A stretch of DNA of 64,000 nt from Sporosarcina luteola (GTDB lineage: Bacteria; Bacillota; Bacilli; Bacillales_A; Planococcaceae), in the NCBI RefSeq assembly GCF_023715535.1, contig NZ_JAMBOI010000005.1, positions 62,001 through 126,000 on the forward strand, read 5' to 3'. The position numbers were made by a program, and so were the translations under genes. Shown in pieces: positions 35,309 through 44,553 of the stretch (positions within the stretch are counted from its first letter, which is position 1; every line of letters begins with the position of its first letter). Under the pieces are notes generated by a model. The model was given only the letters and a program-made list of their open reading frames with translations, was not told the DNA's origin and did no database searches.

Positions 35309-35341
35309 AAAAGGCTACCACTCATTTGAGTGGCAGCATTT
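35309..35341 (-). terminator. Terminator of the DUF3243 gene
   Basis: On the minus strand GCTGCCACTCA / TGAGTGGTAGC then TTTT. Confidence 0.8.
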
Positions 35342-35351
35342 CTATTTTAAA

Positions 35352-35657
35352 TTAAGCTTGTTTCACCATTTTCAAAAGCATTTGTGAAAACACGCGCTGC
35401 TCTTCTTCAGAACCTGATTTCCAAAGCTCCATTAACACTTTTTCTTCACGGTTACGAGGTTCTTCATGATTGGCGAGATAACCTGCAACGATCTCTGTCG
35501 TTTTTGCAAGCTTCTCATCACTTAACCCTAAATTTTCACCAAGCTGTACTTTTTCGGCGAGGTATTGCTTGAAATGATTAAAATTCTCTAGGATTTGACC
35601 TTTATCTTCTCCGTCAATCTTTGCGAGCTCTTTTTGAACTTTGTCTTTCATGTCCAT
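35352..35657 (-). CDS. DUF3243 family protein (YmfJ-like)
   Basis: 101-residue soluble helical protein of unknown biochemical role. The family pattern is visible: NFNHFKQYLAEKVQLGENLGLSDEKLAKTTEIVAGYLANHEEPRNREEKVLMELWKSGSEEEQRVFSQMLLKMVK, close to Bacillus YmfJ, where it ends the ymf operon; here it stands alone. ATG 35657 has AAGGAGTG eight bases or so upstream; the frame from 35702 is not supported. Confidence 0.85.
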   Translation of the reverse strand: MDMKDKVQKELAKIDGEDKGQILENFNHFKQYLAEKVQLGENLGLSDEKLAKTTEIVAGYLANHEEPRNREEKVLMELWKSGSEEEQRVFSQMLLKMVKQA

Positions 35658-35777
35658 AGCAAGTAACACTCCTTTTATGTTGTTCACATATACTGCGCTC
35701 ATTTACAGTAAGTAAACGTGGAAAAACTTGCATAGGAAGAAGTAATGTTAGAAGTTAATGTAGGAGGTAAAGGTAAA

Positions 35778-35795
35778 ATGGTTAAGATACGGTAA
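35778..35795 (+). other. Five-codon mini-ORF with strong ribosome site ahead of corA
   Basis: ATG GTT AAG ATA CGG TAA preceded by TAGGAGGTAAAGG, better than the site of corA itself, 58 bases before the corA start. It may be a leader ORF or chance; no attenuator hairpin is obvious. Confidence 0.3.
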
Positions 35796-35852
35796 GGACA
35801 GTCATCGAATGTGGATCGGGAAGTTCATTACGAATGAAAAGAAGGTGGAAAG

Positions 35853-36815
35853 ATGATTTGGACAATGGGACTAACAACGGAAGATGAATTCATTTACGAC
35901 TTCCCTGTACATAAAATCAACGAGCTTTCTCTACAATGGTACTGGGTTGACTTCGATCAGCCGGACGCGGAAGAGGCATCATTGCTTCAATCACTCTTTG
36001 CGTTCCATCCATTGGCATTGGAAGATTGTTATGGCCGAATTCAACGTCCGAAGCTGGACCATTATGAGGGTTATACATTTTTTGCTCTGCACTCCATTTG
36101 TCACGAAGACTTGATTGCGGAAGAAGTGGATTTGTTCATGGGCGAAAACTTTGTCGTCTCATTTCATTACAACCAATTGCAGGAAATCGATAAGGCGCGC
36201 GAAGCAATTATGCAAAATCCAAGGAAGTGGAAACGCGGCAATGTTCATGTCATGTATGAAATTATGGATAAACTAGTCGATCAATACTTTCCGATACTTT
36301 ATAATATCGAGGATCATTTGGACGAAATCGAAGAGAAATTATCACCGACAACTGTCCAATTATCCATGGAATACGTATTTGAAGTACGCGGCGATTTATT
36401 ACGTCTCCGAAGGACAATCTATCCGATGAGGGAGTTGCTGTACAGAATGCTCGAATCGAAAAGATTGGATTTCGCTCCACATGAGCATACATATTTCTCG
36501 GATATTTACGATCATCTCATTCGAATAAGTGACATGCTCGATTCCAATCGACAGTTGACTTCAGATATACGTGATAGCCAACTGTCCATCAACTCCAACC
36601 AAATGAACAGTGTCATGATGACGCTGACGATCATTTCTTCAGTCTTTATTCCGCTGACATTCATTGCCGGTGTGTATGGCATGAATTTTGATCATATGCC
36701 AGAGCTTCACTTGCGCTACGGCTATCCAATCGTCTTAGTGGTGATGCTGATTATAGGTGTTGCTATGGTCGCTTGGTTTACGCATAAAGGCTGGTTCCGG
36801 ATCAATAAGTCATAA
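35853..36815 (+). CDS. corA: CorA-family divalent metal transporter
   Basis: 320-residue Mg2+/Co2+ channel subunit (pentameric in the family). A large N-terminal cytosolic alpha/beta domain (PLALEDCYGRIQRPKLDHYEGYTFFALHSI) is followed by a long helix and two C-terminal transmembrane helices. The pore signature YGMNF is at about residue 279, at the end of the first helix, followed by the outer loop DHMPELHLRYGY and the basic tail. ATG follows AAGAAGGTGGAAAG. It supplements MgtE at 3.2 kb. Confidence 0.93.
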   Translation: MIWTMGLTTEDEFIYDFPVHKINELSLQWYWVDFDQPDAEEASLLQSLFAFHPLALEDCYGRIQRPKLDHYEGYTFFALHSICHEDLIAEEVDLFMGENFVVSFHYNQLQEIDKAREAIMQNPRKWKRGNVHVMYEIMDKLVDQYFPILYNIEDHLDEIEEKLSPTTVQLSMEYVFEVRGDLLRLRRTIYPMRELLYRMLESKRLDFAPHEHTYFSDIYDHLIRISDMLDSNRQLTSDIRDSQLSINSNQMNSVMMTLTIISSVFIPLTFIAGVYGMNFDHMPELHLRYGYPIVLVVMLIIGVAMVAWFTHKGWFRINKS

Positions 36816-36846
36816 TATGACCCTTGCTTATTTTGAGGGTCATTTA
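36816..36846. terminator. Hairpin shared by corA and the convergent thpR
   Basis: ATGACCCT / AGGGTCAT stem with T-rich loop, overlapping the thpR stop. Confidence 0.6.
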
Positions 36847-37382
36847 AACGAAAAGGTTTGGACAGCCTCATATTTCGGAGTCCTTGATGGATGAATCCTG
36901 AAGAGTGAAAACCCTTTGACATGAAATGGCCGAGGTGTGCATGTTTCTTTTTGAATCGGAGAATCTCCATTGACCTTGCGCTTTTTGGCAATCGTAATAT
37001 GAGGAGTGAAACGATTATCAGGTTCGATGCCCAATTGATCTGTACCTATTGTCGCAACCGCTTGCTGCAACGCATCTAGCTCTTGTGATGGTTGGACTGA
37101 CATATAAACGACACGAGGACCTTTCGGAGATCCGAAAAAGGATAGGCCATCGACGGTCAGAGGGAAATTGCTATGTTTGTCGGCCAATGCAGCGAGACTT
37201 CCCTGCAGAGTTTCCACTTTCTGTTCAGGAAGTGCCCCGATGAATAGCAATGTAAGATGCAAATCATCTAAGTGTGGAATGACTTTATAGTTCTTCGACA
37301 AACCGTATTTATCCCTGTATAGCTGTACGATTTCCTCAATTGAAGCTGGGGCTTTTATTCCAATGAAATAATGATGATGCAT
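36840..37382 (-). CDS. thpR: RNA 2',3'-cyclic 3'-phosphodiesterase (ThpR/LigT)
   Basis: 180-residue 2H phosphoesterase of the ThpR (formerly LigT 2'-5' RNA ligase) type, which opens 2',3'-cyclic phosphates of RNA. It begins HHHYFIGIKAP and has both catalytic tetrads, HLTL (about residue 43) and HITI (about residue 130), each preceded by the usual DDLHLTLLFIGAL and NRFTPHITIAK. ATG follows AGGAGG. It converges on corA and is transcribed away from the catalase gene. Confidence 0.9.
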   Translation of the reverse strand: MHHHYFIGIKAPASIEEIVQLYRDKYGLSKNYKVIPHLDDLHLTLLFIGALPEQKVETLQGSLAALADKHSNFPLTVDGLSFFGSPKGPRVVYMSVQPSQELDALQQAVATIGTDQLGIEPDNRFTPHITIAKKRKVNGDSPIQKETCTPRPFHVKGFSLFRIHPSRTPKYEAVQTFSFK

Positions 37383-37520
37383 CCTACACTCCTCCTAATA
37401 ACTATCTCGTCTCCTATTGTAGCCGAATTCCAATTTGATGAAACATGGGTAGGTGCCCAATAGCTTTTAACCTGCATATAAATAGGAATGGTGGTTTAAA
37501 AATAGACGGAAGGGGATTAT

Positions 37521-39569
37521 GTGGAGAGAAGTAAAAATGCAAAAGATGCACAACTGGAACAGTACCGGGTAAATAACTATGGAAAGAAACTGACAACAAA
37601 CCAAGGCTTGAAAGTGTCGGATGATGAAAATTCTTTAAAAGCAGGGGTGCGTGGACCGACATTATTGGAGGATTTCCACTTTCGGGAAAAGATGACCCAT
37701 TTTGACCATGAACGGATTCCGGAGCGTGTCGTCCATGCAAGGGGTTTTGCTGCTCACGGGGAGTTTGAATTGCATAAATCGATGAAAGCATTTACGAAAG
37801 CGAAATTCCTTCAGAATCCGGGTTCGAAAACGCCAGTGTTCATCCGGTTTTCAACTGTTGTTGGAAGCAAAGGTTCTGCTGACACGGTGAGGGATGTACG
37901 AGGGTTTGCCATTAAGTTCTATACGGAAGAAGGGAACTTTGATCTTGTCGGAAACAATATTCCTGTCTTTTTCATACAAGACGCTATCAAGTTCCCCGAT
38001 GTCGTGCACGCCATCAAGCCTGAACCACATAATGAAATTCCACAAGCATCATCCGCCCATGATACGTTCTGGGATTTTGTCGCAAATAACCAAGAGACGG
38101 CACATATGATCATGTGGCTTATGTCTGATCGAGCCATCCCAAGAAGTTTTAGGATGATGCAAGGGTTCGGCGTCCATACGTTCCGTTTTGTGAGTGAAGA
38201 AGGAATAGCCAAATTCATTAAATTTCACATAAAACCTGTCCTTGGCGTCCATTCACTCGTCTGGGATGAAGCACAGAAAATCGCTGGGAAAGATCCTGAC
38301 TTCCATCGACGCGATTTGTGGGAGAATATTGAGCATGGAAATGTCGTCGAATATGAAATTGGCGTGCAAATGATCAATGAAGAAGACGAGTTCATGTTCG
38401 ACTTCGATATTTTGGATGCAACGAAGATTTGGCCAGAGGAAATTGTCCCCGTCCAGATGTTCGGCAAAATCACATTAAATCAGAATGTCGAGAATGTCTT
38501 CGCGGAAACGGAACAAGTCGCATTCCATTTAGGGAATGTCGTCCCGGGGATAGACTTTACAAACGACCCGCTTTTACAGGGAAGACTTTTCTCCTATTTG
38601 GATACGCAACTGCTGCGGTTAGGCGGCCCGAATTTCACTGAAATCCCGATTAATCGCCCGGTCTGTCCATTCCATAATAATCAACGGGATGGGTTCAGCC
38701 GCCAACGGATCGATGTCGGAAAGGTAGCCTATCATAAAAACTCGCTTGCCAATAACACGCCGTCTACTTCTACGTGGAAAGAGGGCGGCTATGTCCATTA
38801 CGCCGAGAAGGTGGAGGGGCGAGTCATCCAGGCAAGAAGCGATTCATTCAAAGACCATTTTTCGCAGGCAAGACTTTTCTGGAACAGCATGACACCTCCT
38901 GAAAAAGAGCATATAAGGGATGCATTCATCTTTGAAGTCGGGAAAGTGAAATCAGCCGACGTCAGGCAGCAAGTCGTCGACATGTTTGTCAATGTGGATA
39001 AGGAATTGGCAACGGTCATTGCAGATGCAGTCGGCGTCAACCGTCCGGAAGGCCAGCAAGTGAATGTTTCAGCAGCTTCCCCTGCACTTAGCCAAGAGAA
39101 GACGCCGCGGTATCCGAATACACTCAAAGTAGGGGTGTTGATCGGCAGTGAATTTAATGGCAGAGAAGTGAAAGCGGTCGTTAGAACATTATTGAACAAT
39201 GGAGTCGCAGTCGACATTGTCGGTGAGCATTTAGGCAGCCTCACGGGGGCTGACGGTATGAAGGTTGTTTTGAATGAAACCTTTCTAACAACATCGCCCG
39301 TCCTTTACGATTCGCTATATGTTGTAGGCGGAAAAGCGAAGAACCAAGCGAAATTTGAAAGCGATATTATGGAATACATCAATGAAGCGTATCGTCATTT
39401 TAAGCCGATCGGTATTGCTTCAACAGGGGAAGATATTTTCAGGAAATCCGATGCGAAAACTGGACCGGGCATTGTGGTTGCATCTGCATCCAGAGCCGAT
39501 TTTCCAGAGGCCTTCATTCAAGCCGTCACCCAACAGCGCTTTTGGGACCGAAATATCTATTCCGAATGA
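37521..39569 (+). CDS. katE: Large-subunit (clade 2) catalase with C-terminal DJ-1/PfpI-like domain
   Basis: 682-residue haem catalase that disproportionates hydrogen peroxide. The distal His lies in [16 protein letters not shown] (about residue 73), the distal Asn in the [20 protein letters not shown] region, and the proximal Tyr ligand in [19 protein letters not shown] (about residue 359). After about residue 530 there is a flavodoxin/DJ-1-like domain ([24 protein letters not shown]), as in HPII. GTG start after GGAAGGGGATTAT. Large catalases of Bacillus (KatE, KatX) serve general stress or spores; which applies here is unknown. Confidence 0.94.
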   Translation: MERSKNAKDAQLEQYRVNNYGKKLTTNQGLKVSDDENSLKAGVRGPTLLEDFHFREKMTHFDHERIPERVVHARGFAAHGEFELHKSMKAFTKAKFLQNPGSKTPVFIRFSTVVGSKGSADTVRDVRGFAIKFYTEEGNFDLVGNNIPVFFIQDAIKFPDVVHAIKPEPHNEIPQASSAHDTFWDFVANNQETAHMIMWLMSDRAIPRSFRMMQGFGVHTFRFVSEEGIAKFIKFHIKPVLGVHSLVWDEAQKIAGKDPDFHRRDLWENIEHGNVVEYEIGVQMINEEDEFMFDFDILDATKIWPEEIVPVQMFGKITLNQNVENVFAETEQVAFHLGNVVPGIDFTNDPLLQGRLFSYLDTQLLRLGGPNFTEIPINRPVCPFHNNQRDGFSRQRIDVGKVAYHKNSLANNTPSTSTWKEGGYVHYAEKVEGRVIQARSDSFKDHFSQARLFWNSMTPPEKEHIRDAFIFEVGKVKSADVRQQVVDMFVNVDKELATVIADAVGVNRPEGQQVNVSAASPALSQEKTPRYPNTLKVGVLIGSEFNGREVKAVVRTLLNNGVAVDIVGEHLGSLTGADGMKVVLNETFLTTSPVLYDSLYVVGGKAKNQAKFESDIMEYINEAYRHFKPIGIASTGEDIFRKSDAKTGPGIVVASASRADFPEAFIQAVTQQRFWDRNIYSE

Positions 39570-39574
39570 ACTGG

Positions 39575-39607
39575 CCGCTCCAATTCCTTTTTGGAGCGGT
39601 TTTTTTA
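39575..39607 (+). terminator. Terminator of the catalase gene
   Basis: CCGCTCCAA / TTGGAGCGG stem followed by eight T residues. Confidence 0.92.
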
Positions 39608-39637
39608 TGTATAATGAAGTGAAGGGGGAGATGACAC

Positions 39638-40432
39638 ATGATTCGTACAATCATTTTTGACTTGGACGATACGCTATTATGGGATGAAAAAAGTATTGCC
39701 ACGGCGTTCGCTAAGACATGTCAATATGCAGAGGAAAGCCTTAATATACATGCCTCTAAACTGGAGGCGGCGGTCCGTGAAGAGGCGAGAGAAATTTACG
39801 CAGCCTATGATACATATGAATTCACACAAATGATCGGGATCAATCCTTTTGAAGGGCTATGGGGGACATTCGACGATCTTGGCGAGGAATTCAAACGAAT
39901 GAAGGAAATCATTCCTGAATACCAGCGCAGTGCGTGGACGAGAGGGCTTGCGAAACTTGGTATTACGAATGTGGAAATAGGAGCGGAACTAGCAGCCCGG
40001 TTCATTGAGGAGCGAAAAAAATCCCCATTCGTTTACGACGAAACTTTTTCGGTTCTGGAGCAGTTGAAAGGCAAGTATACGCTAGTATTATTGACGAACG
40101 GCTCTCCGTCGCTTCAAAATACGAAATTGGAAATCACTCCGGAGTTGGAACCTTATTTTGACTCAATTGTCATATCGGGAGCCTTTGGCAAAGGGAAACC
40201 GGACCCTTCCATTTTTGAGCATGTATTGGAGGAAACAGGCAGCTCCGTGGCTGAGGCATTGATGGTTGGTGACAATTTAATGACTGATATTTTGGGCTCA
40301 TCACGCGTAGGGATGCGGTCCGTGTGGATTAACCGTGAAGGGAAAGCAGGGAACCCGGATATCCATCCGACTTTTGAAATCAGCCATCTCGAGCAGCTGT
40401 TTCCGATATTGGACAAGGTAAACAAAGAGTGA
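39638..40432 (+). CDS. HAD-superfamily hydrolase (YjjG/YsaA-like)
   Basis: 264-residue cytosolic phosphatase of HAD subfamily IA. Motif I is IIFDLDDTLLWD (nucleophile Asp at about residue 8), motif II LVLLTNGSPSLQ, the Lys of motif III is in GKGKPDPSIFEHVL, and motif IV is MVGDNLMTDILGSSRVGMRSVWINR. The helical cap between motifs I and II is large, as in pyrimidine-nucleotidase-like members. ATG follows AGGGGGAG. Substrate unknown. Its stop codon lies in a hairpin that is followed by a repeat cluster. Confidence 0.88.
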   Translation: MIRTIIFDLDDTLLWDEKSIATAFAKTCQYAEESLNIHASKLEAAVREEAREIYAAYDTYEFTQMIGINPFEGLWGTFDDLGEEFKRMKEIIPEYQRSAWTRGLAKLGITNVEIGAELAARFIEERKKSPFVYDETFSVLEQLKGKYTLVLLTNGSPSLQNTKLEITPELEPYFDSIVISGAFGKGKPDPSIFEHVLEETGSSVAEALMVGDNLMTDILGSSRVGMRSVWINREGKAGNPDIHPTFEISHLEQLFPILDKVNKE

Positions 40433-40457
40433 GCCCGGATTCCGGGACTCACTCTTC
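40425..40457. terminator. Bidirectional hairpin at the end of the HAD gene
   Basis: AAGAGTGAGCCCGGA / TCCGGGACTCACTCTT stem overlapping the HAD stop codon. T residues are clearer on the minus side (TTTGTTT). Confidence 0.65.
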
Positions 40458-40458
40458 T

Positions 40459-40553
40459 TAGCAAGGGCTCCATTATTCGCGTAAGGGCTCAATTATCTGC
40501 CTCCAAGCCCACTCTTCTGCGGTCAAGGTCCATTCTATTCTATCTGCATCGCT
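40459..40553. repeat. Degenerate tandem repeat cluster, four units of about 20-22 bases
   Basis: On the minus strand, directly after the serA stop: GAATGGACCTTGACC, GAGTGGGCTTGGAGG, then GAGCCCTTACGCGAATAATG and GAGCCCTTGCTAAG. Words are shared with the clusters at 5.0 and 21.2 kb. Confidence 0.65.
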
Positions 40554-40559
40554 ATTACG

Positions 40560-42146
40560 TCAAAGATCGATCGCTTTCACTTCATAAATATCTCCTAGCT
40601 CAGTCAAATCCCCAATTTCAGCCTGTTCAACGCCATTATCGATTGTGAGCATCATGATGGCATCACCGCCGACTGTGGAACGGCCGACTTGCATCGTCGC
40701 GATATTGATGTTTTTCTGTGCCAATAACGTTCCAACGCGCCCGATCGCTCCCGGCTGGTCTTTATGTTTAATGAATAGAAGATGGCCATCCGGCACAACA
40801 TCGACCACGTAATCATCGACTTTCACGATGCGCGCTCCAAGACCATTCAGCAAAGTGCCTGCCACACGATGTGTAAACTTGGAAGTGACGATTTCTACAG
40901 TGATCAAGTGGAGGAAGCCTTTACTGGCTGTCGTTTTATGCTCATTCACTTTAATATCAAAACGCTCGGCTAAAAATTTCGCATTAACATCATTGACATG
41001 GTTGCCAAGGTTGCGCTTCAAAATGCCTTTAACCGTATTACGGGTCAATGCGCGCACATCGTAGTTGGCAAGCTCTCCTGCGTACTTGATATTCACTTCC
41101 TCAATCGTCTCATCAGTCATTCGCGATAGGAAAATCCCCAGCTTTTCAGCCAAGTCGTAGAAAGGCGCAATCTTGGCCAACACTTCCTTCGAGACGGACG
41201 GCAGGTTGACTGTATTTCGGACAGCATCTCCTTTGAAGAAGTTCACGACATCCATACTGACATCGACGGCGACACTTTCTTGCGCTTCCACCGTGCTGGC
41301 CCCTAGATGGGGAGTTGCAATCACTTCAGGCAGCGAGAGCAGTGGATGATCGACAAACGGCTCTGTTTCAAAAACGTCAAGGGCAGCCCCGGCGACTTTC
41401 CCCGACACGATTGCCCCGTACAATGCATCTTCATCGATGATTCCCCCTCTGGCGCAGTTAATGATCTGTACGCCGTCTTTCATCTTCCCGAAAGCTTCTT
41501 CATTTAATAAATGGCGGGTCTCCTTCAATAAAGGAGTGTGGATTGTAATGAAATCAGCAGCTATCAAAACGTCGTTCACTGTCCCGAAGCCAATCCCCAT
41601 TTTTTGCGCCTTTTCCTCTGTCAAGAAAGGATCATATGCGATAACGTTCATCCGTTGACCCTTCGCACGGGCTGCAACTTCTGCACCGATTCTTCCAAGT
41701 CCGATGACGCCGAGTGTCTTATTTTTCAACTCTACACCGATGAACGATTTCCGGTCCCATTTACCATTTTTCAATGAATTGAAGGCTTGAGGAATTTTCC
41801 GGGCCAACGCTGTCAGCATCGCGATTGTATGCTCAGCGGCAGAATTCGTGTTGCCGTCAGGCGCATTGACAACAATGATGCCATGCTCCGTGGCGGCGTC
41901 CAAATCGATATTGTCGACGCCGACACCCGCACGTCCGATGATTTTCAGATTACTAGCGGCTTCCATCACTTCTCGAGTCACTTGTGTCTGACTCCGTACG
42001 AGAAGAGCATCGAACCCTTTAATTCTTTCCAGCAGCTCCTCTTTTGACAAGTCGGTAGCAATCGTGATTTCCAGCCCATCCGCTTGCCTCAGCGGATGGA
42101 TCCCTTCCTCACTTAGCGGATCAGCGATCAATATATGATACGTCAT
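40560..42146 (-). CDS. serA: D-3-phosphoglycerate dehydrogenase
   Basis: Oxidises 3-phosphoglycerate to 3-phosphohydroxypyruvate, the first step of serine synthesis. The 528-residue length is that of Bacillus SerA. The NAD-binding motif [19 protein letters not shown] is at about residue 146, the catalytic Arg lies in [10 protein letters not shown], and the His in ATPHLGAST. After the catalytic domain come an intervening domain and a C-terminal ACT domain ([34 protein letters not shown]) that senses serine. Its start overlaps the aminotransferase stop (ATGA), so the two are coupled and share the T-box leader. Confidence 0.96.
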   Translation of the reverse strand: MTYHILIADPLSEEGIHPLRQADGLEITIATDLSKEELLERIKGFDALLVRSQTQVTREVMEAASNLKIIGRAGVGVDNIDLDAATEHGIIVVNAPDGNTNSAAEHTIAMLTALARKIPQAFNSLKNGKWDRKSFIGVELKNKTLGVIGLGRIGAEVAARAKGQRMNVIAYDPFLTEEKAQKMGIGFGTVNDVLIAADFITIHTPLLKETRHLLNEEAFGKMKDGVQIINCARGGIIDEDALYGAIVSGKVAGAALDVFETEPFVDHPLLSLPEVIATPHLGASTVEAQESVAVDVSMDVVNFFKGDAVRNTVNLPSVSKEVLAKIAPFYDLAEKLGIFLSRMTDETIEEVNIKYAGELANYDVRALTRNTVKGILKRNLGNHVNDVNAKFLAERFDIKVNEHKTTASKGFLHLITVEIVTSKFTHRVAGTLLNGLGARIVKVDDYVVDVVPDGHLLFIKHKDQPGAIGRVGTLLAQKNINIATMQVGRSTVGGDAIMMLTIDNGVEQAEIGDLTELGDIYEVKAIDL

Positions 42147-43306
42147 CGGTCATTCTCCCCTTTTTCCAAATAGATTCGCTGCGCTGCCGCTACACCTTGG
42201 CCGAGCTCTATATTTTTTCCAGCTTTAATTAACCCAATTTCCATCATGCCGAGAGTCTGCAATATATCGGCAGGGGAGCAGTAACCCATATGTCCTATGC
42301 GGAAAATCTTCCCCTTCAATCTCTCCTGCCCGCCGGCAACAGATAGTCCGAATTCCTTCTTGATCACTTTCCGGAACTCCTCTGCGTCAAAATCTTCGGG
42401 CTGGACAGCAGTTACTGTATCCGACGCATCTTCGTCATTCGTCAGTAAAGGGATTTCGAGTGCCCTGAAAGCCTCACGCACCATTTCTTTCATGAGCGTG
42501 TGACGTCCATACACGTTCTCGAGCCCTTCCGTATCCATCAATTCAAGCGCTTGATCGAGTCCGAATAAAAGGGAAAGGGCAGGGGTGAAGGGTGTCGTAT
42601 CCTTTTCCAGGTCCTTCCGATACTTCGACAAATCCAAATAGAAACCCCGGTTCGGATTGGAATAAACGACTTCCCAAGCCCGCTCGCTTACCGCGATGAA
42701 CATTAGTCCGGCAGGCAGCATAAACGCTTTTTGCGAGCCGGTCACCATGATATCTATGCCCCACTCATCCATTTTAGTCTCCACGCCGCCGACACAGGAC
42801 ACACCATCGACGATAATAAGGGCATCGGATACTTCCTTCACCGCAGAAGCAAGTTCGTGAATCGGATTCATGACACCTGTCGATGTTTCACAATATGTTG
42901 CGAAAACGGCACTGACCTCCGGGAATTTCCGAAGATATTCCTGGATTTCATGAGGGTTAAATGCTTGGCCCCACTCGACTTCATACATGTGCACCCGAAT
43001 GCCATACGCTTCACAAATCTGTACAAAACGAGCACCGAATGCGCCGGTCACAATGACAAGGACCTCGCCAAGCGGTTTTACTGCATTGACGACAGCCGCT
43101 TCCAAACCTGATGTTCCACTTCCCGTAATGATCATTACATCCTGGTCGGTCCCGAACACTTTTTTCAGTCGGGGTTTGATGGAGCGGAGCAAATCGGACG
43201 TCTCATTTCCCCGGTGGCCGATCATCGGCTGAGCCATCGCCCGTTGTACACTCGGTGGAATGGGCGTCGGTCCTGGAATTCGTAAATATTGTTGATCTTG
43301 CAACAT
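42143..43306 (-). CDS. Class V PLP-dependent aminotransferase (serine pathway, alanine-glyoxylate type)
   Basis: 387-residue aminotransferase of the alanine/serine-glyoxylate aminotransferase family. It opens with LRIPGPTPIPPSV and MIGHRGNE, the substrate/phosphate-binding start of the family. IIVDGVSCVGG holds the Asp that contacts the pyridine nitrogen, and VTGSQKAFMLPAGL the PLP-binding Lys (about residue 196). Operon position before serA suggests it acts as the phosphoserine transaminase, replacing a canonical SerC; that assignment is inference. ATG follows GGAGGAGAT. A T-box leader lies directly upstream. Confidence 0.9.
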   Translation of the reverse strand: MLQDQQYLRIPGPTPIPPSVQRAMAQPMIGHRGNETSDLLRSIKPRLKKVFGTDQDVMIITGSGTSGLEAAVVNAVKPLGEVLVIVTGAFGARFVQICEAYGIRVHMYEVEWGQAFNPHEIQEYLRKFPEVSAVFATYCETSTGVMNPIHELASAVKEVSDALIIVDGVSCVGGVETKMDEWGIDIMVTGSQKAFMLPAGLMFIAVSERAWEVVYSNPNRGFYLDLSKYRKDLEKDTTPFTPALSLLFGLDQALELMDTEGLENVYGRHTLMKEMVREAFRALEIPLLTNDEDASDTVTAVQPEDFDAEEFRKVIKKEFGLSVAGGQERLKGKIFRIGHMGYCSPADILQTLGMMEIGLIKAGKNIELGQGVAAAQRIYLEKGENDR

Positions 43307-43327
43307 ATCAATCTCCTCCTTGGAATA

Positions 43328-43605
43328 TAAAAAAGCCTTCCGTCCCTTGCAAATTCATGCAAGGGGCGAAAAGCTATCAGCTACGCGGTGCCACCCTTTT
43401 TCGCTGTCATGACGACAGCCTTCATTGCATGCATAACGGGCATGTTCCGGGTGAGCCTACTTAACAAGTTGAAAATGAAGTTTCAGTCCACCGATTCAAG
43501 AGTGCTGCTCTACGTCAGAAACGCTGATTCCCACCAACCATCAGCTCTCTATGGATTCCGTTCCGCAAAGCCTGTCTCCGTCCAAATCGTTCATCGAATT
43601 ATTTA
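43328..43605 (-). promoter_or_regulatory. T-box leader of the aminotransferase-serA operon
   Basis: On the minus strand stem I contains AGAGAGCTGATGGTTGGTGGGAATCAGC-like elements. The invariant AGGGTGGCACCGCG is at 43384-43397, followed by a terminator (CCCCTTGCATG / CAAGGGACGG region, then TTTTTT at 43330). Uncharged tRNA would favour the antiterminator. A GAA-TCG in the presumed specifier loop (near 43490) makes serine the likely amino acid, in line with the genes controlled; the specifier is not proven. Confidence 0.92.
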
Positions 43606-43615
43606 ATTAATGACA

Positions 43616-43643
43616 ATCATAGCATGTAATTTTTGAATGTCAA
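43616..43643 (-). promoter_or_regulatory. Sigma-A promoter of the T-box operon
   Basis: TTGACA (43638-43643) and TATGAT (43616-43621) on the minus strand, 16 bases apart. In 43644-43934 I see no gene and no clear structure. Confidence 0.75.
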
Positions 43644-43934
43644 CCTAATGTTCGTTTATTTTCAATATAAAAAACGAAGCTCAGTATAATCTTCAAGAAA
43701 TACGCATAAAAACCGAACTAATCATAACATTGTTTTTAAAACGTTCGTTATTTAATGCGCACTAAGAAATTCGGGATTCTTGAATATTGTATTGCAATGT
43801 ATCTTACCAAACATTGTGAAAATGTCAATTACAAATTTTTAATGAGGAACGAATGTATAAAATACCACAGGCATCACATCATAATTGCAACACCATAATA
43901 TCAATGGAAAAGTTTAAGAAAAGAGGGAGAAAAA

Positions 43935-44450
43935 TTGGGCATTTTAAATGGAAATCCGAAAGAAGAGCCAATGCACTATGGTGAAGTCCTCGGTTGTTGG
44001 GCATATGCAGGCGCGAACAAAGGGTTAATTAGCGGATATCAAGGTTTCATCAATCATGCTGGCGATGAGGACCTGATTGAGCTTCTTAAAGACGCGGTTG
44101 AAATGATGAAGGACGAGAATAAGGAAGTCGAGAAAGTACTTAAAGAAAACGGTGTGACGCCTCCTCCGACATTGCCTGATCGAGCAGTTGCAAAAGCGGA
44201 AGACATTCCGGTCGGTGCACGGTACATGGATCCCGAAATCAGTGGAGCCGTTTCCATAAACGTCGGTCAAGGTCTTGTCTCATGCAGTCAGGTGATCGGC
44301 CAATGCTTAAGAGAAGACATTGCAATGATGTTCAGTAAGTTTCATGCAGATCGACTTTTGTTTGGTATGAGATTACTCCGTCTGAATAAGGAAAAAGGTT
44401 GGATCATCCCTCCTCCTATGCATGGTGCCGCATTCCCGAATAGTAAATGA
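43935..44450 (+). CDS. DUF3231 family protein, single domain
   Basis: 171-residue soluble helical protein of the DUF3231 group, related to ferritin-like/CotF-type helical bundles; function unknown. Most relatives have two such domains (about 330 residues), so this is a single-domain version. It contains DEDLIELLKDAVEMMKDENKEVEKVLKENGVTPPPTLPDRA, typical of the family, and a C-terminal IIPPPMHG. It starts with TTG after GAGGGAG. It is monocistronic with a terminator at 44460. Confidence 0.8.
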   Translation: MGILNGNPKEEPMHYGEVLGCWAYAGANKGLISGYQGFINHAGDEDLIELLKDAVEMMKDENKEVEKVLKENGVTPPPTLPDRAVAKAEDIPVGARYMDPEISGAVSINVGQGLVSCSQVIGQCLREDIAMMFSKFHADRLLFGMRLLRLNKEKGWIIPPPMHGAAFPNSK

Positions 44451-44459
44451 GATTAGATT

Positions 44460-44488
44460 GAGCAGCTGATTACACTCAGCTGCTTTTC
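44460..44488 (+). terminator. Terminator of the DUF3231 gene
   Basis: AGCAGCTGA / TCAGCTGCT stem with TTTT. Confidence 0.75.
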
Positions 44489-44553
44489 ATATGCTCACTT
44501 TTCTGAACAATGTGGTAAAATATCAATTGTAAGAGTGAAAAGGGGGAAATGTA

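Noticed and set aside
43255..43606. Plus-strand open frames across the T-box leader
   Set aside because: The sequence is explained by a minus-strand T-box with promoter and terminator.
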